Origin: Heliocidaris tuberculata
Taxonomy: Eukaryota > Echinodermata > Echinoidea > Camarodonta > Echinometridae
Direction: 5' to 3'
Assembly (NCBI GenBank): GCA_025618425.1
Contig: CM046836.1
Coordinates: 16,084,135 to 16,148,134, forward strand
Length of the DNA stretch: 64,000 bases
Position 1 is the first letter of the stretch. Each line of letters begins with the position of its first letter. A program made the translations under genes and the position numbers. Positions 11,601-21,093 of this stretch are shown here, in pieces. The notes beneath the pieces are model-generated. The model had not been told where the DNA came from and made no database searches. It worked only from the letters and a program-made list of their open reading frames with translations.

Positions 11601-14600
11601 GAAAATGACATAAGGCATAATTTCTAGACATAAACAATTTAATTTGCCTTTTACATTCCTCAAAATTTGATTTATGATTTTTCAGGTTGCTTTAGTGTTA
11701 TTTCGGACTTCGTTAAACATCTTACAATGATATTCTCTTTTATGCTTACGTATTTCACGTGTAACTAAATTTCTGTAAGTTGAATAAATACTTTTTGCGA
11801 TATGTTGTTGGATTTTTGAGATACTTCCGAAACAATAAATTCTTTTTATTACACATTTTCTTTAATTGTGAGTCAAAGCAAGGCTTATTTTTACTGTTCT
11901 GTTTTTATTTAACCATTAAAAGAGAGAGAGAAAAAAAACAGTCATTATAAATATTTGTTAGATATTCCATAAAATGAGTCAAATTTATTATTTACATCTA
12001 TTGGTTGAAGTGCCCCATCCTAGTCAACTGTTTCTAATTTTGTACCAAATCTACAAATATTTATATTGTTTATTGCACATCTATATTTGATGGTATTGCA
12101 CATAGATTTATTAGGATTAAGATAGAACTTTGAAAATGAGAAGACAGGTAAATAATCACTTTTATCAGCTAAAATTATCCCGTATTGAGGTTACATTCTG
12201 GCCTGTTTGTATAAATATTGTCAATAAGGGTGACAGAATTGTTTGTTATTCTCGTTGGTCTAAGAATCAGTGGTGTAAAGGAAAAAGTTAACATAAAATT
12301 AATGAATTTATCAACATTAATGCACAGTGTAGTATACAAAATATCAACATTAAAATCACCAATTAGCTGGCATTCTTTTTACTCAAGTGATATTTTATGT
12401 AATGACAATTCTATACAGTCTAAAAAGTCAGTTATTGGTTGAGATGGGGGTCTGTACACTGCAGCAAGAATAGCACTTTTCTCTTTATGATGTACTTCAA
12501 TAAATACTGCCTCAATGGAATTGCTAAATAACAAATGTGTCGTTCAACCGTCTGAAGTGTTATGTTGCCGCAGTATAGACCCCTAACCAAGGGAACACAC
12601 ATTTGGAATGTATCGTGAAACGTCTTTCAAAACACTGAGTTTGCCAAAGAAAGTAGAAATCAATATTTCACAAAACAACGTCATTAACAAAAAGGGGATA
12701 AAAACCTGTTTTTTAATTAACTTAGGAGTGACGATTTTGCCTTGAAACTTCCCATCTAGATTTCAGAGTATACTTAAAACAATTTAACCATAGACCAACT
12801 AAAAGCTGACTTTTTATGGTGGTCTAAAAATATATGACAGGTTTGGAGTAGCGACAAGTCACTTGTCGCTGGTCTTGGCAAAGACGGTGTTGGAGCACAG
12901 ATTGTCGCCGCTGCACAGATTGTCGTCGGCGTCAATCTGTGCTGCTTGTGCTGTATCCTTTTTTTTTTCCTGTGTTCAGGAGCAGATAATGACGATTACA
13001 GAGAAGATATTGATGATGATGATGATGATGATGGACGGGTGATGATGGTGATTATGACGATGTTGTTGTTGTTGATTAGTGTAGCGCAGACTTTATGCAA
13101 ATATACTCTTCGGCCCTTTAACAGAAAGTAAAAATATCTAACCAATGGGACAAATAGACATTTCTAATCATTGTGACAATTTTAAGGGCAATCCAACCTT
13201 TGTAATAATTTGATTTGTGTCAAAGCAGAAAGATCAGAGAAGCAGATTGGTGAAATTTGAACGAAATCGGACAAGTAATAAGAAAGTTATGATTTTTAAA
13301 AAGTTTTAATCACTATACACATGGGGATTTGAAATTTTCCATATCGTTACGGTCATTGTGATGTAGCGGCGGTCAACTTTCCCAACACACACAATGACTA
13401 AAATGTCAATTTTTCAAAATGTATAACTCAGTAGGATCTTTTTCTTTTTTGATGACCTATAACAATATGCTATCTACAATTTATTTACTGCCCCGAGGGA
13501 AAAGGCGCTCAGGAGAAAAACGGAATTTGAGTGTACGACAAATGGGAGAGTTGACCGTGAATACGTCACAATCGATTCACCAAATTGCTAATTTGAGATT
13601 CGCATAAATGTAGTGATCTCATTTTTCAAACATTCATAACTTTCTTAGCCTTTGTCAGATATCTTTCAAACTTTCATCATCCTTTTTCTCTTATTTTTCT
13701 TCTTTCACATGAAATTAAAGGAAGGATTGTAAAAAATGGTTTATTTTCAATATAGGCGTAACCGGGGGGGGGGGGGGGGGGGACAAAGGGGGCTATGCCC
13801 CCATCCTCGTTGACCCAAGAGCAGATCAAACAAACAAACAAACAAACAAACAAACCCCAATACAGTGAGAGCAGTGGCACTTTTTCGGGGGGGGGGGGCA
13901 GAGGGACTCCCCCACAAAAATATGGGCCAAACATGTCGTCCCCCATAATTTCCCACAATACATTGTTTTTTATAGATGAATGTTACATTATCTTTGTAAA
14001 CTTATACTCATATGAACCAAAGAAAATTGCCAAGAAAACCAGTGCTACATCAACGATTATAACCATATCGCGCTTCTCGCGAGATACGTTTTTATACCCC
14101 GCCAAACGAAGTTTGAAGGGGGTATATAGGAATCAGCGTGTGGTCAGGCGGTCGGGCGTGCGGTCGGTCGGTCGGTCCGTTGCAAATCTTGCGCATCGAA
14201 CTTCTTCTCATTTTTCGAGCAATTCTCGTGAAATTCGCCACACACATTGGGCTTGGGATGGAGATGTGCAAGACATATTTTTTGAATGCGTCGGAAACTG
14301 CGTTACCATGGTAACGGCATATTATGGCAATAAATCAGGCTGAAATCTTGTGCATCGAACTACTTCCTCATTTTTCGAGCAATGCTCGTGAAATTTGGCA
14401 CACACATTGGTCTTGTGGTAAAGATGTGCAAGACATATTGTTTCAATGTGTGGCAAACTGCGTTGCCATGGTAACGACATATGGCAATAAAACGGGAAAA
14501 TATTTTTGGAGCAATGCTCAGGAAATTTGGCACACACATTGGGGCGGGGGTATTAATCACCTTCAGTGATATTCTGGTTTTAACTTTAGTATTACCTAAG

Positions 14601-16492
14601 CCCGCGCACCAATAATGATTTACTAGTACACCAAGGGGTCTTTTATGGATATAACTAAACCGACGCTTAGGAACAGACCAATAAATGAAATGATCCGTTA
14701 CAGAAAGACAATCTAATTTCAAATGAGTTCATGGCCTTAACTTTTAAAGCTAAGAAAAGAAAACGAAAATGACGTTCCATCGAATTATGTCTGATGTGTG
14801 TTATTACAAAGATCAAGAAATTGCTTTGAACATGGCAAATGGGAAGAGGGGCATAATATTCCGAAAATTTTCTGACAAGTGGAAAGAAAAAGGAAAAAGA
14901 AGAAAGAAGGTCATTACCTTAAAAGGGGTGGGGGCACAGACTTGGAGCTGTGTACTTAAGGTATGCCACTTGTGTTTTAAAGGGGCGGGGGGCACGGGCC
15001 TGATGTGCCCCCTAAATCCGCCATTGGCTCGGCCCGCTATTGGGGATAGACATGAGGGGGAAACATTGTACTTTTTATATTCATTAAACTGTTTTTTCAT
15101 GAAATTGATGTATTTGCACGCATGTCTATTGACCATACTTTTCGAATGCTTAAAACCGAACAGTATTTGAACAAGACGAACTAATGCCGTACTACCTGTT
15201 TTTCCTTGAGATGCAAGATCCTACTCAACCACTCTCTGACAAGGACAAAGAAATAGTGAGTTGATATTTTTACGGGGAGGAGCAGGGTCGGTAGGGAGGG
15301 GGGGGGGGCGGTGTCGGAAAAGTTTGATTTTAAAAACCTTTGTTGGTATACACTATATTGTAAGCTTTATCTTTTGCAAAAGAAGGGGCTGGCTGGGAGA
15401 AGAAAAATCACCGTTAGCAAATTTAGGTATAAGAAAACATCTTTTGGGCTTTTATGCATGAGCAACAATAGAAACCTGAGGACCATTTTTTCTTTGGCTT
15501 TCTAATTTTTTTTGGTGCAAATCTGTCAGGGAATTCGGTTCCGATACTCTCATTCCCCCTTGCAAAATGGTCTAGCAACGCCTAGTGGGAGGGGTCGATA
15601 TAATTTACCACTGAAAAATTCCACATCACGATTCGAGATAAGCTAATCCTCATTGCATTAGCTTCATGTCAACAAAGACTATGCCAGGCGTGACTGACGT
15701 ATAAGACCTGTCTAAGGTCGAGGAACTAGGTAGGATAATTGAGCCCATTGCCTATCCCGAGTTCATAAGCACACTGTGGTGGTTTTGAACCCAGAACATC
15801 CCATTTTCAGGACTCCCGCGCTTTCTACTGAGCCATCACAATTCGTCTCCTTTTTTACTAGCAGGCCCATGTGTGGTATTTTCGTGTCTAGTGAAATTCA
15901 AATCAAGCATGCCCTAAAAAGCCTTTTTAGAGGGAGGTTGCTCAGGTACCCGGGAGTGACTTTTCCACTCCAAAATTGTCTGACGAGCCAGCAAAAAGAA
16001 AAAAAGCCCCCCCCCCCCCAAAAAAAAAAAAAAAAAAAAAAATTTGTTCTCACATTCTTGGGATGTCTTCTTTTTATATACTGGAATGATAAAAATTATA
16101 AAAATACATTTATTTATACATTTATTTATTTATTGATTTATTTTTTTACTTATTTTTTTTTAAATTTAAATTTTTTTTTTTTTTTTTTTTTTGGGGGGGT
16201 TCACTGGAACCCCCAGGAACCCCTGGTGTGTATGCCCCTGATTTACCTCTCAAACATTATTCCTTCCCAGATCGACAGAGAGCTGAAAAATCGAAACAAC
16301 GAGTACGAATGTTTACGTCGCAAGGGTGCCATCTCCTACCCTCGTGTTCGCCTGGTTCGCCCCGGGGCGTTTGCTGAGCTCCAGCGGTATATCATCTCCA
16401 ACACAGGGGCGTGTGGTAATCAGTATAAAGTACCCCGGAAGCTCCGTACTCCTGCAATGGTCGAGGTCATGGCTGGAAACATCGTCTTTTAA
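1584..16492 (+). CDS. GH3-domain protein (GHDC-like), six-exon gene model
   Basis: Exons at 1584-2601, 3191-3319, 4410-4573, 8802-8950, 15164-15255 and 16271-16492 encode about 590 residues of a GH3-family adenylate-forming protein. In plants GH3 enzymes join amino acids to acyl hormones through an acyl-adenylate; the substrate of the animal members is not established. Visible landmarks, in order: a hydrophobic N-terminal anchor, the nucleotide-binding loop RTTGTTGKSKYIP, a SWPRLGTTYAK segment, YTCSEGDLG, the conserved LYRYRMGDVIRV, and a C-terminal QYKVPRKLRT block. Order and length fit the family. Splice phases agree at every junction except exon 3 to exon 4, where about 8-10 residues are missing. 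Base composition of the exons is GC-richer than the introns. The gene converges on the protease gene to its right. Confidence 0.85.
3191..3319 (+). CDS. GH3 exon 2
   Basis: Preceded by gtgctgcag and read in phase 1 it gives GLPLLEIYYTCSEGDLG and onward to GIFEFVKE. This matches the GH3 segment in which the SEG triplet contacts the nucleotide. I place the donor at GGAAA/GTGTAT because only that choice keeps the frame with exon 3. Direct repeat A begins about 30 bp after the exon. Confidence 0.8.
3348..3690 (+). repeat. direct repeat A, copy 2
   Basis: Second copy of the repeat at 373-690, same orientation, about 2975 bp away, with roughly 30 bases inserted near 3620-3650. The pair flanks exons 1 and 2 of the GH3 gene. 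Confidence 0.8.
4410..4573 (+). CDS. GH3 exon 3: YRxGD motif
   Basis: The acceptor tttag at 4405-4409 gives phase-consistent reading NHVDIYRTLPDPP, then KYEIVLTQKYGLYRYRMGDV, the best conserved GH3 block. The nearer acceptor ttacag at 4423-4428 would break the frame with exon 2. The exon appears to end at ATGCCC/GTAAAG, in phase 0. The next recognisable exon needs two carried bases, so a short exon is missing between them. Confidence 0.75.
4729..7928. mobile_element. hAT-like MITE, split by a nested foldback element
   Basis: Left end CAGGGGCGGATCC and right end GGATCCCGCACTG are imperfect inverted repeats. The 8-bp flanks GTCACACC (4721-4728) and GTCAAACC (7929-7936) match at 7 of 8 positions, as expected for a hAT target duplication. 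The same terminal motif bounds the intact MITE at 39209-39466. The inner part holds poly-G and short direct repeats around ACACCCCAAA, then the foldback element at 4908-7845. No transposase frame is present. Confidence 0.75.
4908..7845. mobile_element. TU-like foldback transposon with minisatellite arms
   Basis: Ends TGTAGAGCCCAC and GTGGGCTCTACA are exact inverse copies, flanked by the 5-bp duplication GACCC (4903-4907 and 7846-7850). Each arm has an outer array of roughly 12-18-bp units reading CACAAATGTAAAAA (4912-5130; inverse 7590-7840), a single-copy spacer (CCTATGTAAGATAAGTTATT and its inverse), and an inner array of about 15-bp units of TTAGACCAAATGG type (5188-5515; inverse 6620-7550). 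The right inner array is longer than the left and contains the spacer inverse AACCTATTTGTCTGTA near 7058. The centre (5560-6600) is A-rich and encodes nothing, so the element is non-autonomous. Confidence 0.85.
8293..8580 (+). mobile_element. tRNA-derived SINE
   Basis: The head has a tRNA-like A box (TAGTGTAGTGGTTCA) and a B box (GAGGTTCGAATCCCAG) about 45 bp apart, followed by a body with CTACCTGATATGCTAG and CGCTGGGAGCGCTATACAA and an AT-rich tail. Body fragments resemble the SINE-like copies at 17395 and 42770. It lies in the intron before GH3 exon 4. Confidence 0.7.
8802..8950 (+). CDS. GH3 exon 4
   Basis: Reads TRQMLNLRFEKLDQRV then a run ending in AVAESTILPKECS, the linker into the GH3 C-terminal domain. 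The acceptor is tttag at 8797-8801 and the donor TCGG/GTAAGA, leaving phase 1. It needs two bases carried from an upstream exon that was not located. Confidence 0.8.
10064..12560 (-). mobile_element. degraded non-LTR retrotransposon (LINE) ORF2
   Basis: On the minus strand, pieces of a LINE protein appear in order: an endonuclease C-terminus near 12390-12150 (GDFNVDIL, then a run ending TLIDNIYTN), reverse-transcriptase motif A near 11470 (IFLDLSKASDCINHN), and the palm/thumb segment 11092-10745 (FLGVKIHNRLTWKDRI, LPHLNYCNIVWG). Frameshifts and stops separate them. The 3' end lies at about 10087, where the plus strand has CAGTTCAGTTCAGTTCA, a (TGAAC)n-type tail. It sits in the intron between GH3 exons 4 and 5. 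The clade (CR1- or Jockey-like) cannot be set by eye. Confidence 0.8.
13188..13735. mobile_element. long-TIR MITE-like repeat
   Basis: About 140 bp at the left end (containing CGGACAAGTAATAAGAAAGT) recurs in inverse orientation at the right end (CATAACTTTCTTAGCC). The centre is non-coding. A related arm occurs at 60668-60850 and a short relative near 1256-1320, so this is an interspersed family. Poly-G tracts follow at 13765 and 13889. Confidence 0.6.
14090..14570. repeat. CCCCGCCAAACGAAG repeat with internal tandem units
   Basis: Begins with TACCCCGCCAAACGAAGTTT, runs into CGGTCGGTCGGTCGGTCC, then three units of about 157 bp that each contain CGAGCAATnCTCGTGAAATT and CACACACATTGG (near 14205, 14365 and 14505), and ends GGGGCGGGGGTATTAATC. 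The ends carry GGGGGTA/TACCCC complementarity. The opening motif recurs in many marine invertebrate genomes, by recollection. Confidence 0.7.
15164..15255 (+). CDS. GH3 exon 5
   Basis: Reads FEQDELMPYYLFFLEMQD and then PLSDKDKEI, the acidic linker of animal GH3 proteins. The donor is GAAATA/GTGAGT in phase 0. The acceptor could be aacag at 15159-15163 (chosen) or acaag at 15171-15175; both keep the frame with exon 4. Confidence 0.7.
16271..16492 (+). CDS. GH3 exon 6 (terminal)
   Basis: Begins right after ttcccag with IDRELKNRNNEYECLRRKG and ends with QYKVPRKLRTPAMVEVMAG and a TAA stop. RVRLVRPGAFAELQRYIISN matches the GH3 C-terminal domain. No clear AATAAA follows; the next 300 bp hold poly-G and purine-rich repeats. 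Confidence 0.85.
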   Translation: MDRELKNRNNEYECLRRKGAISYPRVRLVRPGAFAELQRYIISNTGACGNQYKVPRKLRTPAMVEVMAGNIVF

Positions 16493-16684
16493 AGAAAATG
16501 AATGATGTAGGCATACCGTCCCCGCCTGTTAAGATGCCTTTTTCTTTCAACGTGATTCTAATCACGTGTGTTTCGAATCTCAGATTTTTGCGTTTCAGAC
16601 AGGGTCGTGGCTAGAAGTGTGTGTGTGTGGGGGGGGGGGGGGGGGGAGGGGGTGTCACATCCCCTAATCGAAATTGCTGTCGGC

Positions 16685-16835
16685 AAAAAAAAAGGAGGGG
16701 AAAAAGGGAGAGGGAAGAGGAAAGAGAAAAGGAAGAGGAGAAAAAAGAAAGGAGTATAAAGAAAGAAAAAAAATAAGAGGGAAAGGAAAACAAATCAGAA
16801 AGAAAAGAAGGAAAGAAAAAGAAGTAAAAACAGGA
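16685..16835. repeat. purine-rich low-complexity tract
   Basis: About 150 bases almost entirely A and G on the plus strand. The frames open through it on both strands are composition artefacts. Poly-G/poly-C tracts lie either side (16629, 16944, 17149, 17237). Confidence 0.8.
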
Positions 16836-17394
16836 GGGTTTTTTTTCGCTCGCTTTGCTCGCTCGCAAAAACACTGGAAAGTCAATATTCAGGCAAAAAA
16901 AAAAAAAAAAAAAAAGGCGTCCCCCTTCGACAATGAGCTACAGCCCCCCCCCCCCCCCCGATGATTTTTTTAGGATTCAGATATTCGGGCAGCCACCAAT
17001 TCATATTCAGGCAGCGAGGTGCCAGAATATCGCTCGCAATAATTAGATACTGAAAAGTTGATATTCGGGCAAAAGGCGTCAGCCCCCCCTACGAAAATGG
17101 GCCCGAAGGATCAAGATCTCTACATCTGCAATTTTTTTATCATTGAGGGGGGGGGGGGGGGAGATTAGGGTGAAGCATTTTTGTCGGCAAATTTGAGTGT
17201 CAGACCCTAAAAATTTGTCGGAAAATTTGGGTGTCACCCCCCCCCCCCCCCATTCAAAATGTTCTAGCGACGCTCCTGGTTTCAGACAGATATTCTGACA
17301 AGGGATCTGAATTTGGGATTGGGATATCAAGAAAAGTAATGTTTTAAGTATTTCTTTCTTGCATTTAGTTACTTTATAAGGTTGTGGGCGCACT

Positions 17395-17660
17395 CTTAAA
17401 TTAGTGAAGGCGCTTGACTCTTTACAAGAGAAGTCCTAAGTTGGATCCTTGCCCTGTGAATCCCTGGACAAGATGTTTTACCTGCACATTTGTTCCTCTC
17501 GACTAAGGTGTATTAAAATATGGGTACCTGACAATGCCGGGGCAATAATTGCAGGGCCCTCAGAAAAAGCAGTATTAATAACGATGAGACTACGCTGGGC
17601 AAATAAGACCCTGTTACAATAATTATTATCACTGAGTAGTATCATTATTACTATTATTTT
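17395..17660 (+). mobile_element. SINE-like repeat copy
   Basis: AGTGAAGGCGCTTGACTC then TCCCTGGACAAGATGTTTTA, CTCGACTAAGGTG and GGGTACCTGACAATGC match, with drift, the body of the copy at 42770-42965 (TTGACCAAGGTAAATG, GGGTACCTTGCATGC). Both copies end in an ATT-rich microsatellite. Confidence 0.6.
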
Positions 17661-17857
17661 TATTATTATCATTATCATTACCGTATGGTTATGGTTATAG
17701 GGTAAATGGCATGTGATAATGTGTTCACTCGTGCGAACTACATGCACTTACGATGATTATGGAGAGTTGATATTGAGGCAGTTCTCATGTCTGTAATAAT
17801 AATAGATAATATACTTAGACATAATTAAGATCAGTTGCAATTTGTTCAAATCGACCG

Positions 17858-17906
17858 CAACTTAAAATGAATCAAATTCATTTCGTTGCGATTCATTTTA
17901 AGTTTT
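17858..17906. repeat. short perfect-arm hairpin
   Basis: ACTTAAAATGAATC and GATTCATTTTAAGT are exact inverse copies about 16 bases apart. From 18.0 to 20.4 kb I see no gene, only (GA)n near 18285, (TA)n/(ATT)n near 18775-18810 and the duplication at 19514. Confidence 0.6.
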
Positions 17907-19513
17907 GATCGATTCGAATCATCACAACTCTTTAAAAAACGGGCCCATGAGTCTCCATCGGAATTTTTTTGAAGACAATAATTATTTGCATGTTTCGAAG
18001 GTAACAGGGATTAATTCGTTCGTTTTGAATATAGCCTACATGTATCTGGATGAGTGAATGAAATCAGTGAGTTGGATAGATAAACGGATAAACGGATGAT
18101 TTGATATGTTTTACTCAGAATTAACATTGGGGTTTACAAGGTATGTTCTTATTAATGGTATATATTAAAGGAAAATGATCTTCATATTATTAAAAGCAGT
18201 CTTGCGTCAGGAAATAACTAGGCTGTGTACTAGATAATCATCTTGATTTATTTTAAATACCAGTGAGAGGAGGAGAAAGAGAGGGAAGGAGAGAGAGAGA
18301 GAGAGAGAGGGGGGTATATATTCTGATATGATTGGAATGACTCTATTAAACGCTTTGCATGGAAATCCACCTTTTTTTATCTAAAAAAAAAGATACCACA
18401 TGCATTATTTTAATTCTTGCATCTACTATATATTTTAGGAAATTGTTGAACGGTTTAACAAAATCTCAATATATGTTATGCCAGAGAAGCTTGGGATCCC
18501 TTAAGCTTAGATTTTATCATACGTTTCCCGTCCATTTTAACACATTTTTTCATTCAATTTCGTCCAAAATGTTTGAGATCTTGCACATCTGAAGGTCAAT
18601 TTCATCTTTGGTCATTCATTTTCAAACTTTCAAAAAAAAAATTCATAATTTGCATTCAATTTCGTCATCTCCGGTAGCCAGTGTACGATTGCATGAATTA
18701 ATTTCGTCATTTTGCAATCACTTTAGTCCAGGCGTCATTCGAATAATAACGATAATAGTAATAATGATAATAATATATATATATATATATTATTATTATT
18801 ATTATTACTATAATTACTATCAAACACATCATTATGTTTTGATATACTACGAGCCCCATTATTTTAAGTTATCTTTGCAATATTTTCCAGAAACAAATTC
18901 GAAAAGGAGACATTTTTGCGTATATAATAGCTTTATTTCTAGAAATGTTTAGAATCGTAAAGGAACTTAAAAATAAATGCAAATATCTGTTTCACACTAA
19001 ATGTAAACAGACAGATCCCAAAGAAACGTTATGGCTATATGCCCCATATCGGCTTACTCGTGTTTAAGGTGCGAGATATTATTGACCGTAGCAGATTTGT
19101 TTATCCTGTAAACATATTCAATAACAGTGATATATACATATGCAATAAGCTACAAAAATTTTCAAAAAACTGTAACAATCGTCATTACAATAACACATAT
19201 ACTTAAAGGTAATGCACAGTTTGGTCAAGGTCTACTTGTTGACATGACTGTTATGTATGTTTTCCACTGTATATCTAACATTTAAGATATATTTTATTCT
19301 TTCAAGCTGGAAGGACTTTGCAGATACAAAAAAATCAATTGTCGTGATTGTGTGTGGGTGCATGCGAGTGTGTGTGTGTGGGGGGGGGGGGAGGTTCGCA
19401 TAGTATTGGTTTTGTGGGTGTGGCTGAAAGGTTTTTGGGGTGGGTGTGTGTGACCAAGGCGCCTTATCATATCATCAGTTCTTTCAAGACGATTGGAAGA
19501 GCTGAAGAATATG

Positions 19514-19821
19514 TAATCTGAGAAATATTACTCCTCAGAAAGCCTAGAAATCGCTCAGATAGACTTAATTCTTTTTAACTTGTACAAAGAACATATCACA
19601 GCGATGTATACCATTATCTACAAGCAAGTTTGGGGATCGGATACAAAACTTCAAGAAGACTCTGGTTCAGTAATCTGAGAAATATTACTCCTCAGAAAGC
19701 CTAGAAATCCCTCAGATAGACTTTTTAACCTGTACAAAGAACATATCACAGCGATGTATACCATTATCTACAAGCAAGTTTGGGGGATCGGATACTAAAC
19801 TTCAAGAAGACTCTGGTTCAG
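19514..19821. repeat. 157-bp tandem duplication
   Basis: The segment starting TAATCTGAGAAATATTACTC at 19514 repeats from 19671. The second copy has lost about 7 bases near CAGATAGACTT and gained one G; otherwise the two are almost identical. It is intergenic and non-coding. Confidence 0.85.
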
Positions 19822-20421
19822 AGTCGAATGGAATTGTCATGATGCAGAGTTGAACATTCATTAACCAAATTTTAAATATCCATTAATCAAATCGCTGATC
19901 ACACTAAATGCAGTATTTTACCTTTCAACACTGTATTTGTAGTCTTACGGTATGTATTTGATATGCATTTTACCAAAGTACATGTATTAAATGTCATAAA
20001 AATGTTATATGAATCAATAATGAAAAATAATTCCTATAAACCAATAAGGGAAAGGTATGTCTTTTATGATTAAAATATTGTTCTATAATCTGATTACATA
20101 TCTGATAACATAATTATGCCTAAAAACTAAATATAGTGTTTTATAATGCAGCATTGTGCAGTCTGAGTATATATATATATACATACATTACCTCATCTAA
20201 ATATGCTATCATTTCATAAATCCTAGAACGCATTTTAAGTGTGTGCTCAACCATAGCAATGACTTGAAATTCAATTCAATCTTTTTTTCAACCAACAGTA
20301 CTTCATTCCGGCAGATTGCTTTCCTCCGAGTACGGGGATAGGTTGCGCCTTCACATAAGGAACTACCCATAATTATAGTAGCCATGCCATTGTGTTATCA
20401 TAAGACTACATGTAGCTAGTA

Positions 20422-20529
20422 ATGGCCAGGACCAGCCTAAACATGGCCCTTCTGCTTGTCTGTAACTACGTCATTCTTGCAACGTGTGATTGTCAGAACA
20501 TAAAAAAGGTGCAAAAAATCTTAGTTTAG
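20422..20529 (+). CDS. possible small secreted ORF or signal-peptide exon
   Basis: An ATG at 20422 opens 35 codons whose start looks like a secretory signal: MARTSLNMALLLVCNYVILA followed by a TCDCQ segment, which is a plausible signal-peptidase site. The frame stops at TAG after KKVQKILV, but AAAAAG/GTGCAA could be a donor, which would make this a first exon. It is on the opposite strand to the protease gene and just beyond its 3' end. No downstream partner exon was recognised. It may be chance. Confidence 0.25.
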   Translation: MARTSLNMALLLVCNYVILATCDCQNIKKVQKILV

Positions 20530-20686
20530 GCCTAGGTGCAAGACTCTGAAAACAGCATTAAGAACTGCAATGTGAAAGTCTATACACTGAATTCACAAAG
20601 CCTTAAAACCAACCACATAATTAGATTAGGAAAAGTGATAATTGGTAGATAATTTTTGTAAAGCTGTTTCATACAATTCTGACATT

Positions 20687-20692
20687 TTTATT
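20687..20692 (-). terminator. candidate poly(A) signal of the protease gene
   Basis: TTTATT on the plus strand reads AATAAA on the minus strand, about 240 bases past the TAA stop at 20932-20934. It is the first such hexamer I found after the stop. Confidence 0.45.
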
Positions 20693-20931
20693 CAATTTAA
20701 TTCTGTTATAACTCAAAGAGATGTTGTTGCTTGTGGTAAATTACAAATTATTTTTAAAGATAGACCAACATGCTGATTTTAAGAAAATTCAACGGTTTCA
20801 TTCGAACCGCCTTTGTCATGCTTTGGTACTTTATAGAATGATATAAATTCTTCAAAATAATGGTAAAGCATGTCATCAAGAGGTAAAACACAAGATCACC
20901 AAACGAATTATAAGCTATTTTTGAAGAGATG

Positions 20932-21093
20932 TTAATTAATTAGGATGGTTTCATAGATGAAATCGATGAAACTTGAAACTCGAGTTTTGCCTGATGGCCT
21001 ATACGCATGTCCACAGATCGTTCCCCAGCTAGTTAACCCATACACCGTCCAGCGGCCATTCAGCTCCTGGACCAATGGACCTCCACTATCGCC
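20932..21093 (-). CDS. protease exon with catalytic Ser
   Basis: Starts [20 protein letters not shown], with the catalytic Ser of GDSGG, continues [20 protein letters not shown] and ends in [11 protein letters not shown] and TAA. The acceptor is ttttag in phase 0. The usual PGVYTRV is replaced by PSGKTRV, so position 226 is Ser rather than Gly. Confidence 0.9.
   Translation of the reverse strand, partial: GDSGGPLVQELNGRWTVYGLTSWGTICGHAYRPSGKTRVSSFIDFIYETILIN

Noticed and set aside
13677..14343. Open frames on both strands around poly-G tracts
   Set aside because: Composition-driven (poly-Pro/poly-Gly) and overlapping the repeat at 14090; no domain or conserved motif.
16568..16964. Lys/Glu- and Phe/Ser-rich frames
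   Set aside because: Products of the purine-rich tract; no splice signals or homology.
17858..17906. microRNA precursor hairpin
   Set aside because: Arms are only about 14 bp perfect, with AT-rich surroundings; nothing distinguishes it from a degenerate MITE.
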